A stretch of DNA of 64,000 nucleotides, from positions 1,476,001 through 1,540,000 of the forward strand of contig NZ_CP054861.1 of NCBI RefSeq assembly GCF_013459645.1, in the 5' to 3' direction. The stretch is from Martelella sp. NC20 (GTDB taxonomy: Bacteria; Pseudomonadota; Alphaproteobacteria; Rhizobiales; Rhizobiaceae). Shown here piece by piece: positions 1-8,003 of the stretch. The position numbers were made by a program, and so were the translations under genes. Under the pieces are notes generated by a model, which saw only the letters and a program-made list of their open reading frames with translations, had not been told where the DNA came from and made no database searches. Position 1 is the first letter of the stretch, and every line of letters begins with the position of its first letter.

Positions 1-1
1 C

Positions 2-898
2 TGGAACACGAGCGAGGACACGGTGATTGATTTCACCACCTCAGGCACTGTTGCCGGCGATATCTTTGGGGGAGCGGGCAAGATCAATTTCGCCTGGACC
101 GGGGGCACCTTCAAAAATAATTTCTACGGCCAGAGGGGCGATGATACAGCCACACTGTCGGGGATTTACTTTGGAAGCACGCCAATCAACAATGTTTTTG
201 ATGGTGGCGAGGCCGACGATGGCCAGGATACCCAGGCCGACATCGATACAATCAGCTTTACCAAAGGCCTCACCGCGACACGTCTCAATGCTGAGAACAT
301 CTTGAACTGGGAGAAACTTTCCGTCGAAAACGCCGCGATCGGCTTCACTGGAAGTCAACTGGTCCTGGATGGCTATTCTTCCGGAAACAGCAACGACCTG
401 GGCGATTTCACGATTGGAACATCGTCTGCTGTAACCCTTGAAACTTCGATTCAAATTTCGGCGAATATGACGATTTCCAACGCACTCTCGATTCTAGGGG
501 ACAGTGCTCCAGAAATTTCCGGTAATTTTCAAAACGACGGCTCAATCCGGATGAATGATGGTACCGCGCGCGGCAGCTTGAAAATCGGCGGAGATTATTC
601 CGCTGGTTCCAGCCAGTCCCCTGGATATGGAACACTTTCCGTAAATGTTGATTTGGCGGGCGGTATGAGCGATCAGGTTATCATCCAGGGCACGATCAGC
701 GGACGCACCAAGGTCGTGCTCAACAAAATCATGGATGCACCAATGCCTGAAGATGGCATACTGATTGTCAAGGCACCTGAGAATTCCCCGTCCTACGCGT
801 TTTCAGGCAGCCTGATTTCCGGGGCGAACACCTACCATATTGGGTTTCGAAATACCTCGGGCAATGGCATGCCTTCCGGCTATTATCTTATGCCATAG
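2..898 (+). CDS. Autotransporter passenger-like protein, 3' part only (5' end outside window)
   Basis: The reading frame is open from base 2, so the gene begins upstream of the window; a GTG at 23 is only an internal candidate. The product is rich in Gly, Asn, Ser and Thr with short beta-strand-like repeats (for example GGAGKINFAW, then the later segment GNFQNDGSIRMNDG and GTLSVNVDLAGG). This is typical of the parallel beta-helix passenger of type V autotransporters near the junction with the translocator. A normal autotransporter would continue into a C-terminal beta-barrel of about 250-300 residues, but this frame stops after SGYYLMP and nothing barrel-like follows before the IS6 remnant. 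It is therefore probably a truncated surface protein that can no longer be exported by its own barrel. Family assignment is from composition and repeat style, not from a catalytic motif. Confidence 0.55.
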   Translation, partial: WNTSEDTVIDFTTSGTVAGDIFGGAGKINFAWTGGTFKNNFYGQRGDDTATLSGIYFGSTPINNVFDGGEADDGQDTQADIDTISFTKGLTATRLNAENILNWEKLSVENAAIGFTGSQLVLDGYSSGNSNDLGDFTIGTSSAVTLETSIQISANMTISNALSILGDSAPEISGNFQNDGSIRMNDGTARGSLKIGGDYSAGSSQSPGYGTLSVNVDLAGGMSDQVIIQGTISGRTKVVLNKIMDAPMPEDGILIVKAPENSPSYAFSGSLISGANTYHIGFRNTSGNGMPSGYYLMP

Positions 899-1051
899 CC
901 ATCCAAAAAATTAGAAGCCTTGAAATACGTACCCGTTTCCCGCGTTTTGAGGTGGCTCGGTTTGTCTGGACAGCTTCGGGCGTTTCGTTGGTATTATCAC
1001 GTTATCTGTCTTACAGGTGCCTGCGTTTCGGGTTGAGCGTAAATTCCGGAG

Positions 1052-1295
1052 ATGCAGACACCCGATATCAACTTCAAGCGTCACCGTTTTCCGCCGCAAA
1101 TCGTTTCATATGCCGTCTGGCTTTACCTGCGGTTCAATCTGAGCCTGCGTGAAGTTCAGGAAATGCTGCTCGAGCGTGGGATCGACATTTCCTATGAGAC
1201 GGTCCGCCGCTGGATCGCCGAATTCGGAGCTCAGATCGCCTACACCTTGCGGCGGCGACAGGCGCACCCTGGCGATATTTGGTATCTGGACGAGG
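1052..1295 (+). pseudogene. IS6-family transposase, 5' exon, interrupted by a group II intron
   Basis: The N-terminal part (about 81 residues) of an IS6-family DDE transposase starts at an ATG. It includes the conserved FRFP/HRFP-type start, a helix-turn-helix (SLREVQEMLLERGIDISYET) and the segment WYLDE containing the first catalytic Asp. The reading then runs into a group II intron at 1296. Joining base 1295 to 3324 restores the family sequence WYLDE-VVVSIGGKKHW, so the gene was intact when the intron arrived. The gene is dead: besides the intron insertion, the 3' part is lost after about 30 more codons. A similar but separate IS6 N-terminal fragment occurs on the other strand at 17789-17944. 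Confidence 0.85.
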
Positions 1296-1834
1296 GTGTA
1301 CCGCGAGGCACCCACAGGAATGTGGGAGCCGAGCTGCACGGAAGATGAGGGTATGGCCCCTCGAAACCGACCGTCAGGGATAGGTTTCAAACCACTGCAA
1401 GCTGCGACGGTAAAGAGCCGCGGTGGTGAGCGTTGCAGAAAAGGTGGGCTTTAGTCCGTCAGGTGAGATTTAGAGAGACGAGCGCAAGCGAACCGCTGAT
1501 GACGTGTCGAAAAGTGCAAGATGATGTCGAAACCGGGAGGAACTCGTTAGCCCGGGACGAGTCTGGGGGGCGACCTGGTTTTCTGCCCAGGCGGCATCCG
1601 GCATGAAGGCGGCGTGACTCTTAACCAGGCTTTCGTGTGGAACGCGGGAACCTGTCGCTCCGATGTTAAGGGAAAAGCCCAAGCAGGTGGTCCCTGCGAG
1701 GGTGAAATTACCGAAGCGGGGGCACAGGGGCGGAGCAGCCCGTAGTCGTGCTGAAGGTCCTGTAATGGGGCTAGAGCGAAGGGGTTGCGTTGTTCAGCTC
1801 TGGAGCGAGGACAACCGGTGACGGGGGGATCCTC

Positions 1835-3260
1835 GTGGATAGAGCAAAGCCGTATGCGATTCCGAAAAGGGAGGTGTGGGAAGCCTATAAGAGGGTTAGA
1901 GCCAACCAGGGAGCGGCTGGTATTGACGGCCAAACGATTGCGGACTTTGAGGCTGATCTTACGAACAACCTGTACAAGCTCTGGAATCGGCTGGCGTCGG
2001 GCCGCTACTTTCCGCCGCTGGTGCGGCGGGTCGACATACCCAAGAGCGATGGGAAGACGCGCCCGCTGGGCATACCTACGGTCGCCGATCGCATTGCGCA
2101 GATGGTGGTCAAACGCCATCTGGAACCAACGGTGGAGCCCAAATTCCATCAGGATTCCTATGGATATCGGCCCGGCAAGCCGGCACTCGACGTGCCGGCG
2201 TGGCACGGCAGCGATGCTGGCGTTACGATTGGGTTCTTGATCTCGATATCAAGGCTTTCTTCGATAGCATCGAACCGGACCTGCTGATGCGGGCTGTGCG
2301 CAAGCACACCGATTGCGCGTGGGTGCTTTTATACATCGAACGATGGCTAGTGGAGTGAATTTGACATTTGAGTCCCGTTTCAGCGACCTCGTACATCAAA
2401 TGCCAAATTCTAAAATTCCACTAGAAAACATATACTTGCTAGTGGTTCCCATGATTCCAGCATTTGCTGATGAGGTCGCAGCGAGGGGAACCAAAAGTTG
2501 GAATCGAACCACTAGAGGCGCCAGTGCAGATGCCGGACGGAAGTCTCGTCGCCAGAGAACGAGGAACGCCACAAGGCGGGGTGATCAGCCCCTCTTGGCA
2601 AACCTCTTTCTTCACTATGCGTTTGACATGTGGATGTGTCGGAATTTCCCGGACATTCCGTTTGAGCGCTATGCTGATGACGCGATCTGTCACTGTAGAA
2701 GTGAGAGGCAAGCGATGGCGCTTCAGGAAGCTTTGGAGGCTCGTTTTACTGACTGTGGGCTGACGCTTCATCCTGAGAAGACCAAAATCGTCTACTGCAA
2801 GGATGAAAGTCGACGAGGTCCTCACCCGCTCTACAAGTTCGACTTTCTCGGCAACACTTTCCGGCCGGGTCTGGTGAGCAAGAGGGCCGGGGGCATGGGT
2901 GTTGCATTCAGTCCTGCGGCCAGTTCGACGGCGCTCAAGGCAATACGGGGCACCATCCTCCGTAGATGGTCCTTGCACCTTCGCAGTGACAAGGCTCTCG
3001 ATGATCTGGCACGGATGTTCAACTCACACATCCGCGGCTGGATCAATTACTATGGTCGGTTCTGTCCTTCTCCTCTCCAACCTACTCTCTGGAGCATCGA
3101 ACGATACTTGGCTCGATGGGCTTCGGGAAAGTACAAGTCCTTGCGTGGGCACAAGCGCAGATCCCGGCATTGGCTTTTGCGCATCGCGCAACGCCAATCT
3201 CGACGGTTCGCACATTGGCCACTGCTTCATGGACACGGCCGAACAATGGGAGCCGGATGA
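1835..3260 (+). pseudogene. Group II intron reverse transcriptase/maturase, frameshifted and insertion-disrupted
   Basis: The probable start is GTG 1835 behind a G-rich Shine-Dalgarno region. Homologous blocks occur in order but in three frames: the N-terminal RT block (NQGAAGIDG, PKSDGKTRPLGIPTVADR), then VARQRCWRYDWVLDLDIKAFF, then MPDGSLVARERGTPQGGVIS, the catalytic FERYADDA box, and the maturase domain X (GWINYYGRF). One base appears to be missing near 2190-2197 and another in the C run near 2590-2595. A 165-bp palindromic element at 2350-2514 brings in an in-frame stop. The stop at 3258-3260 lies inside domain V, an arrangement common for these introns. No HNH endonuclease follows domain X. 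Three independent lesions make this clearly a pseudogene. Confidence 0.9.
2347..2515. repeat. Bipartite palindromic MITE-like element with CTAG ends, inserted in the intron RT
   Basis: Two imperfect hairpins sit side by side. The left one (2347-2424) runs from CTAGTGGAGTGAATTTGACATTTGA to TCAAATGCCAAATTC followed by TTCCACTAG. The right one (2439-2515) runs from CTAGTGGTTC with GATTCCA to TGGAATCGAACCACTAG. Both are bounded by CTAG, and the outer ends are also inverted relative to each other. The inserted DNA is flanked by TA, as expected for an IS630/mariner-type target duplication. Removing 165 bp (2350-2514) rejoins IERWL with EAPVQMPDG in the reverse transcriptase, showing that this is a precise insertion. 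It encodes nothing. Confidence 0.75.
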
Positions 3261-3283
3261 TGCGAGAGTATCACGTCCGGTTC
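3250..3283 (+). ncRNA. Group II intron domain V
   Basis: A 34-nt hairpin starts GAGCCGGATG and ends ACGTCCGGTTC with a GAGA tetraloop. It carries the AGC catalytic triad at positions 2-4 and a two-nucleotide bulge in the upper stem, the standard geometry of domain V. It overlaps the last codons of the maturase. A second stem with a G/C-rich arm and an unpaired A follows at about 3290-3318 and is the likely domain VI. Confidence 0.9.
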
Positions 3284-3323
3284 TGAGAGAGCGTGGGGGT
3301 GAAATTCCCCCGCGCCACTCGCG

Positions 3324-3416
3324 TCGTCGTTTCGATCGGCGGCAAGAAGCACTGGCTCTGGCGCGCCGTCGATCAGGACGGTTTCGTTCTCGACGTTCTG
3401 GTGCAAAGCCGCCGAG
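3324..3416 (+). pseudogene. IS6-family transposase, 3' exon fragment
   Basis: This continues the transposase interrupted at 1295. The translated segment VVVSIGGKKHWLWRAVDQDG followed by FVLDVLVQSRR matches the IS6 core around the second catalytic Asp (AVDQDG). Homology stops after QSRR, where the family would continue through the catalytic Glu region, and the DNA switches into a DUF4239 gene fragment. The 3' two-fifths of the transposase and the right inverted repeat are therefore deleted. Confidence 0.8.
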
Positions 3417-3884
3417 GTCCTGAACAGGCCTGACCTTGAAGTAGCGATGGAGTTCTATCGCGAAAAGGTAATCTCGGACGAATGGGGAGCCAACGGAAAC
3501 CTTCATCCGGCGGCTTCGGTCGAGCAGGCTCTTCAGAAAATACGTGTCATCATCATGGATATCGCTGAGGGCGATGCACCTGCTCCGATCATCAATCAGA
3601 CCGTTTCCATTTTCAATGACCTGCAGGAAACACGCGATGTGCGCCTCGCCATCGCCAGCACGACCGTCAATCAGTATAAATGGTATATGCTGCTGACGCT
3701 GACGATCTTGACATCGATCACGATCGCGGTGACCCACGCAGACAGAACACGCGCGGGGAGTATAGCGATATTCCTTTATGTACTTGCAGCAACAACAAGC
3801 CTCTGGCTGCTGACGGTTCACGCAAGCCCCTATGCCGGTATCGAGACGATAGAGCCAAGCGGGCTGTATCTGAATTTAACCTGA
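3414..3884 (+). pseudogene. DUF4239-like membrane protein, C-terminal fragment
   Basis: The frame is open from the IS6 junction; the first ATG is 3447. The product ends with two strongly hydrophobic segments (about residues 79-98 and 106-124 counted from 3447) separated by a short basic turn, THADRTRAG. It is preceded by a soluble stretch with AASVEQALQKI and EGDAPAP. This matches the C-terminal half of DUF4239 (bestrophin-like) membrane proteins, which are usually about 250 residues with an additional N-terminal membrane pair missing here. The truncation coincides with the end of the IS6 relic, so an adjacent deletion mediated by the element is likely. Function of the family is not established, and this fragment is probably inactive. 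Confidence 0.5.
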
Positions 3885-4023
3885 CGCTGGAACGTACTTG
3901 GGCGCGCGTTGGGCTGCTAGCAGTTTACGCGGATGAATATCATTTCGACGGGGTCGAAGGTTCGTATCCCATCAAGAGCCGGGATAGTGAGCAGAGCCCG
4001 GCGGAAGGTCTCCGGTTGCTTCG

Positions 4024-4151
4024 GCTGCCAGCAGAGCCATGGCCGCATTGAAATCGAGGCCGAAGGTGAGCGGGGTCGCGATCGCAACGCCGGTCGTGGC
4101 CCTCAGCCCCGGCGAGGCGCCGAAGATGAAGCCGACGATCGACCCGATCAC
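4024..4151 (-). pseudogene. TctA-like tricarboxylate transporter fragment
   Basis: Read on the minus strand from GTG 4151, the frame gives VIGSIVGFIFGASPGL followed by ATPLTFGLDFNAAMALLAA. This resembles the first membrane repeat of the TctA large permease (G-x-PGL ... PLTFGLDP pattern) of the tripartite tricarboxylate transporter family. Homology stops at LLAA, and only about 43 codons remain. The fragment abuts, head to head, the remnant of an ABC ATPase gene on the opposite strand, so this is a rearrangement junction rather than a gene. Confidence 0.5.
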
Positions 4152-4575
4152 CCGCGTTCGCCTGCAGGATGAGTTCCGCCAGATCCTGAAGAAGGTCAGC
4201 AAGACCGTGGTCATGGTCACGCATGATCTCGACGAGGCGATCAAGATGGGGGACCGGATCGCGATTATGCGCGACGGCAAGCTTTTGCAATACGATACGC
4301 CAGCCGAAATTCTGGCCCGGCCCGCCAATGATTTCGTCCGCGACTGCCTCGGCCAGGACCGCCACATCAAGCGCCTCAGCCTGATCGAGGTCCATACCGT
4401 GATGTCGCCGCCGTCGGTTGCCGGCTGCGGCACGGAAATCGGCCGCGATGAAAGCCTGCACACCGCGCTCGCCCTGATCCTCGGCGCGGACCTGCCGGGC
4501 GTCGATGTCGTCGACGCAGCCGGCCAGCGCATCGGCTATCTTGCCCGCGACACGGTGTTCGCCGCGCAGGCATAG
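4141..4575 (+). pseudogene. ProV/OpuCA-type ABC transporter ATPase, C-terminal fragment
   Basis: From DPITR onward the translation matches the second half of glycine betaine/choline-type ABC ATPases: the H-loop segment VMVTHDLDEAIKMGDRIAIM, then GKLLQYDTPAEIL, then FVRDCLGQDR and a C-terminal CBS-like tail ending FAAQA. The Walker A, signature and Walker B segments, which should precede DPITR, are absent. The upstream codons back to ATG 4039 are antisense to the TctA fragment and are not part of the family. The protein cannot bind ATP productively, so this is a relic of an osmoprotectant importer. The right-hand neighbour is repeat DNA. Confidence 0.75.
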
Positions 4576-4766
4576 ATCCCCGCATGATCCGGCATGGGGA
4601 TGCCCAGTGGCGAGATGGATCCGACCAATGTCCGGGCAAGCCGACGGACCCGGGGCGCGAGCGGTGGCGATGCACCCTCCTCAAGACGGACCGTTACCGG
4701 ACCGGGGACGATCTCGACGCGAAAAATCGCTTTGTCAGGCGTCAGAGCGCCCCCTGTGCGTCCGGA
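4576..4766. other. Noncoding stretch before the repeat pair
   Basis: No supported gene. A minus-strand frame reads through part of it (PGPVTVRLEEGASPPLAP) but has no start signal and no recognisable family. Together with the repeats at 4767-4939 this separates the ABC relic from the convergent sugar operon. Confidence 0.4.
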
Positions 4767-4838
4767 CGACGCTCTATCTATTTGTTTTGACGCATTTTCG
4801 CGGACGTCAGGTGACCCAACCTGACTGCGAAATGCTCT
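4767..4838. repeat. Rhizobial-type short intergenic repeat, GACGCTCTA...TGCTCTA unit
   Basis: About 72 bp running from GACGCTCTATCTATTTG to GACTGCGAAATGCTCTA. It contains an internal GTCAGG/CCTGAC inverted pair and ends imperfectly inverted around AGAGC. It abuts the 102-bp repeat at 4838 without spacer, sharing the TAGAG. A differently sequenced unit with similar GAGC ends and position occurs at 47100-47203. Confidence 0.5.
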
Positions 4839-4939
4839 AGAGTCTGTCAGGTTCAAATCGAACCAGACAGACTCTAGATTTATTGTTTTCGTTTGTCTTT
4901 TCGGGAAAACCGGATTCCACTTTTCCCTGACAAACTCTA
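4838..4939 (+). repeat. Dispersed 102-bp MITE-like repeat, copy 1
   Basis: Terminal inverted repeats TAGAGTCTGTCAGG and CCTGACAAACTCTA bound the element, which begins and ends with TA. The left third is a hairpin, AGAGTCTGTC...GACAGACTCT around a short loop. The right part has the AAAACCGGATTCCACTTTT core. It is one base shorter (TTTATTG) than copies 2 and 3 (TTTATTTG). Its right end supplies the TAG stop codon of the ABC ATPase gene ending at 4937. Confidence 0.85.
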
Positions 4940-6040
4940 GCGGATCCGCTGCTCGCCTGCATTGAAGATGCACATGGCCTCAGGGTCGGCCGTCAGGTGG
5001 AGAACCGTGCCGGGTCTTGCGATCGCCGAACGGTCGACCTCCACGGTGCAGCTGGTTTCGCCGATGACGCCGTAAAGATAGCTCGCACCGCCGAGAAACT
5101 CCGAGAAGTCGACCCTGAACGGCACGGAAGGTTGCCCCTCCCGCGCAATCTTCCAGTGTTCGGGACGGATGCCGATCGTGATCCGGTCCCCGTCGCCGGG
5201 CCTGTCCCCGAGAGCGGGCAGCGCCAGCGCGGCACTGGCCACCTCCACCCCCGAACCCTTTGCGATGCCCGGCAGGAAGTTCATCTTCGGCGATCCGATA
5301 AAGCCGCCGACGAACATATTGTCCGGATCATCGTAAAGGGCCGCGGGAGAACCGACCTGCTCAATACGGCCGCCGCGCAGAACCACGATCTTGTCTGCCA
5401 GCGTCATCGCCTCGGTCTGGTCGTGGGTCACATAGATCATCGTATTGCCGAGTTCCCGGTGCAGCCGGGCGATCTCGATCCGCATGCCGGCCCTGAGTTC
5501 CGCATCGAGGTTCGAGAGCGGCTCGTCGAACAGAAAGATTTCCGGATCACGCACGATCGCGCGTCCAATGGCGACGCGCTGGCGCTGGCCACCGGAAAGC
5601 TGGGCCGGACGGCGATCAAGATATTCCGTGAGTTTCAGAATGTCGGCCGCCTGCCGCACCTTGCTCTCCACCTCGGCCCTGGGCCGGCCGGCCACCTTGA
5701 GGCCGAACCCCATATTCTGCTCCACGCTCATATGCGGATAAAGCGCATAGGTCTGGAACACCATCGCTATGCCGCGATCCGACGGGTCCTCATCGGTGAC
5801 ATCCGTGCCGGAAATCAGCACATCGCCGCTGGTCACCTCTTCCAGCCCGGCGATCAGGCGCAGCAATGTCGACTTGCCGCACCCCGAAGGCCCGACGAAG
5901 ACGACGAACTCGCCCCCTTCTATTTCGAGATCGACATCATGGATAACCTGAACTGCGCCAAACGATTTCGAAACCCGCCGAAGCGTCAGGCCGGAAGGCG
6001 CGCGGTCCTGTTTGAGGCTCTGCAATTCGCTCATCGCCAT
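4937..6040 (-). CDS. ABC transporter ATPase, UgpC/MsmK type (carbohydrate import)
   Basis: A 367-aa cytoplasmic ATPase that powers sugar uptake by the two permeases upstream. Walker A GPSGCGKST is at residues 50-58, the signature LSGGQ at 148-152 and Walker B FLFDEP at about 169-174, followed by the H-loop THDQTEAM and a C-terminal OB/TOBE regulatory domain (RPEHWKIA). ATG 6040 was chosen because it lies two bases after the GH127 stop; ATG 6034 is also possible. It is the last gene of the LacI-controlled operon. Its TAG stop falls inside the inverted repeat of a MITE-like element, so the last residues may have been altered by that insertion, although the length is normal for the family. Confidence 0.93.
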   Translation of the reverse strand: MAMSELQSLKQDRAPSGLTLRRVSKSFGAVQVIHDVDLEIEGGEFVVFVGPSGCGKSTLLRLIAGLEEVTSGDVLISGTDVTDEDPSDRGIAMVFQTYALYPHMSVEQNMGFGLKVAGRPRAEVESKVRQAADILKLTEYLDRRPAQLSGGQRQRVAIGRAIVRDPEIFLFDEPLSNLDAELRAGMRIEIARLHRELGNTMIYVTHDQTEAMTLADKIVVLRGGRIEQVGSPAALYDDPDNMFVGGFIGSPKMNFLPGIAKGSGVEVASAALALPALGDRPGDGDRITIGIRPEHWKIAREGQPSVPFRVDFSEFLGGASYLYGVIGETSCTVEVDRSAIARPGTVLHLTADPEAMCIFNAGEQRIR

Positions 6041-6042
6041 CT

Positions 6043-7977
6043 TCAAGCCTCCCTGCGCAGCCAGACCAGCATTTCGCCCGGTGCGCGGTTGTCCCAGAGA
6101 TAATAGGGGATCGCATTCAGTGTCGCCGGTGCGCGCATGGGCGGCGTTGTCACGTAGAGCGCGTCGTCGGGCCGGCTCTCGGCTATGGCCTCGATCGCGA
6201 GGCCGACGGCTTCCGGCAGGCCATCGATATCGGACATGCGGATCGAAGCGCCATCCCTGACGACATAGGCGTTCAGAGGCGCCGTGTTGTCGGTTTCCTC
6301 CACGCAATAGACCAACGGGCCGCGCAGGATCGCGGTTCGGCCCTGGTCGGGCGCGACCTTCGGGTTCGCGTAGAGCATTTCGGCCTCCATGGCGAGATCG
6401 AGCTTCACCGCGTCGCCGGCCGACCATTGCCGTCTGATCCTGAGGTAGCCCTTTTCGGGGCTCGCTGCCAGGGTTTCGCCATTGACCGACACCGCAAAGC
6501 CCTTCGCCCATCCCGGAACTCGCAGCGACAAGGTGAATTCAACGGGCGTTTCCGGCGTCAGCGTAACGGCGATCTCGCCGTCGCGCGGATACTGCGTTTC
6601 CTGCCGGAGAGCGACCCTGGCGCCGGCCACCTCAACCTCGGCGGCGTTTTCGCAATAGAGATGCAGCGCCAGCTCATCTTCCGCGACACCGTAAAAATAG
6701 GTTCCGATCGACGCCAGCAACCGCGAAATGTTCGGCGGGCAGCAGGGGCAGCGATGCCAGCGCCAGCGGTGATGCGCGCCGTAGCTTTCCAGCGGATTGT
6801 CGTAGAAGAAGCGGGTCCCGTCCCGGGAAATGCCGGACAGCGCCCCGTTATAGAGCGCGCGTTCCATCACATCGGCAAAACGGGCATCCGGCGCGCGCCC
6901 GAGCATGCGGCTTGACCAGAAGACGAGCGCGACCGCCGCGCAGGTCTCGGCATAGGCCGTCTGGTTCGGAAGGTCATAGTCGAAGGTCAGGCCCTCATTG
7001 GCTTTGGACGGTCCGAAGCCGCCGGTCACGTAGAGGTTTCTGTCGGTCAGATGCGACCAAAGCGCCTCAAGCGCAGGATCGAGGCTGTCGTCGGAAAACT
7101 CGGTCGCGACATCGGCCATGCCGGCATAGAGATAGGCGGCGCGGACGGCGTGGCCGACCACTTCGCGCTGCTCGCGCACCGGCTTGTGGGCCTGGCAGTA
7201 TTCCAGCGTTCCGAAGTGGAAGGCGTCCGGCGTCTCGCCGCGCGCCTCGGCCTCGACCTCAAAATAAAGCGGCGCCTGACCGCGTTCATCGACGAGGTAT
7301 CTGGCAAGATCGAGATAATTTTGTTCGCCGGTCACCCGGCCGAGCTTGACCAGCGCCAGTTCGAGTTCCGGATGCCCCGGATAGCCGCGCTTCCGGCCCT
7401 CGCCGAGCCCGAACGTCCGTTCGATGCAATCGGCATAGCGGCACATGATGTCGAGGAATTTGCGCTTGCCGGTGGCATGATAATAGGCGATCGCGCCTTC
7501 GATCAAATGGCCGGCATTATAGAGTTCGTGGCGATCGCGCAGATTGGTCCAGCGCTGTCCCGGCTGGATGCGCAGATACCAGGAATTGAGGTAGCCATCC
7601 TCTGCCTGGAGACGGCCATAGGCATCGATCACGGCATCGACGCGGGCTTCGAGTTCCCCATCGCGGCGGCGGTAGAGCGCGTAGGCCGCCGTCTCGATGC
7701 TCTTGCCGAAATCGGAATCCCAGAACATCTGGGTCGTGACCGTATTGCCGTGGTCGAAGGGGATCACGATGCCCGGATTGGGGACGTCGGGATCGACCTG
7801 CTCCAGCATCCGCGCCTCGATGCAGCGATCGAACAGAAGCTTTGCCGTGGTCGTCGCGATCACGTCGACATGCGGTCCGAAGAAACCGCCGACCTCGACC
7901 TGATTGACCGCCAGCGGCCTGAATTTCGATTTCGGCCGAAGCGCGTCGGCAGTCCTGAAGGGTTGGGCTTCGTTCAT
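6043..7977 (-). CDS. GH127 (DUF1680) beta-L-arabinofuranosidase-like glycoside hydrolase
   Basis: 644 aa, no signal peptide, so it probably acts in the cytoplasm on an imported oligosaccharide. The family (HypBA1-type) hydrolyses beta-L-arabinofuranosides with a Zn-bound cysteine nucleophile. The expected ligands are visible: E344 and C346 in YAETCAA, and C412-C413 in CPCCPPN, with C412 the predicted nucleophile. An alpha/alpha barrel (GYLNSWY, HELYNAGHLIEGA, GHPELELALVKL) is followed by a beta-sandwich (LSLRVPGWA). It sits between the permease and ATPase genes, with 2-nt and 26-nt gaps, so import and cleavage are co-expressed. Substrate specificity within GH127 varies (some relatives act on other linkages), so arabinofuranoside is a family-based inference. 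Confidence 0.9.
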   Translation of the reverse strand: MNEAQPFRTADALRPKSKFRPLAVNQVEVGGFFGPHVDVIATTTAKLLFDRCIEARMLEQVDPDVPNPGIVIPFDHGNTVTTQMFWDSDFGKSIETAAYALYRRRDGELEARVDAVIDAYGRLQAEDGYLNSWYLRIQPGQRWTNLRDRHELYNAGHLIEGAIAYYHATGKRKFLDIMCRYADCIERTFGLGEGRKRGYPGHPELELALVKLGRVTGEQNYLDLARYLVDERGQAPLYFEVEAEARGETPDAFHFGTLEYCQAHKPVREQREVVGHAVRAAYLYAGMADVATEFSDDSLDPALEALWSHLTDRNLYVTGGFGPSKANEGLTFDYDLPNQTAYAETCAAVALVFWSSRMLGRAPDARFADVMERALYNGALSGISRDGTRFFYDNPLESYGAHHRWRWHRCPCCPPNISRLLASIGTYFYGVAEDELALHLYCENAAEVEVAGARVALRQETQYPRDGEIAVTLTPETPVEFTLSLRVPGWAKGFAVSVNGETLAASPEKGYLRIRRQWSAGDAVKLDLAMEAEMLYANPKVAPDQGRTAILRGPLVYCVEETDNTAPLNAYVVRDGASIRMSDIDGLPEAVGLAIEAIAESRPDDALYVTTPPMRAPATLNAIPYYLWDNRAPGEMLVWLRREA

Positions 7978-8003
7978 GGTTCTGTCCTTTCGGAAATTCT
8001 GAA

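Larger units (their letters stand above)
1296..3323 (+). mobile_element. Group II intron inserted in IS6-like transposase
   Basis: The boundaries are those that restore the host reading frame: the exon ends GACGAGG and resumes TCGTCGTTTCG. The intron opens with GTGTACCGCG, which departs slightly from the GUGYG consensus, so the ends may be off by a few bases. It has a roughly 500-base structured 5' region (domains I-III), an intron-encoded reverse transcriptase/maturase (about 1835-3260), a canonical 34-nt domain V (3250-3283) and a following domain VI-like stem around 3290-3318. Total length is about 2.03 kb including a 165-bp palindromic insertion, so the intron itself is about 1.86 kb. Because its maturase is broken, it can only be mobile or spliced in trans. 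The maturase lacks an endonuclease domain, as in RmInt1-like rhizobial introns; exact class is not established. Confidence 0.85.

Noticed and set aside
4536..4766. Minus-strand frame with PGPVTVRLEEGASPPLAP
   Set aside because: Open only because of high GC; runs through repeat DNA and has no start or family.
4937..6511. 524-codon version of the ABC ATPase with a long N-terminal extension
   Set aside because: The extension lies in the wrong frame over the GH127 gene; family sequence begins at 6040.
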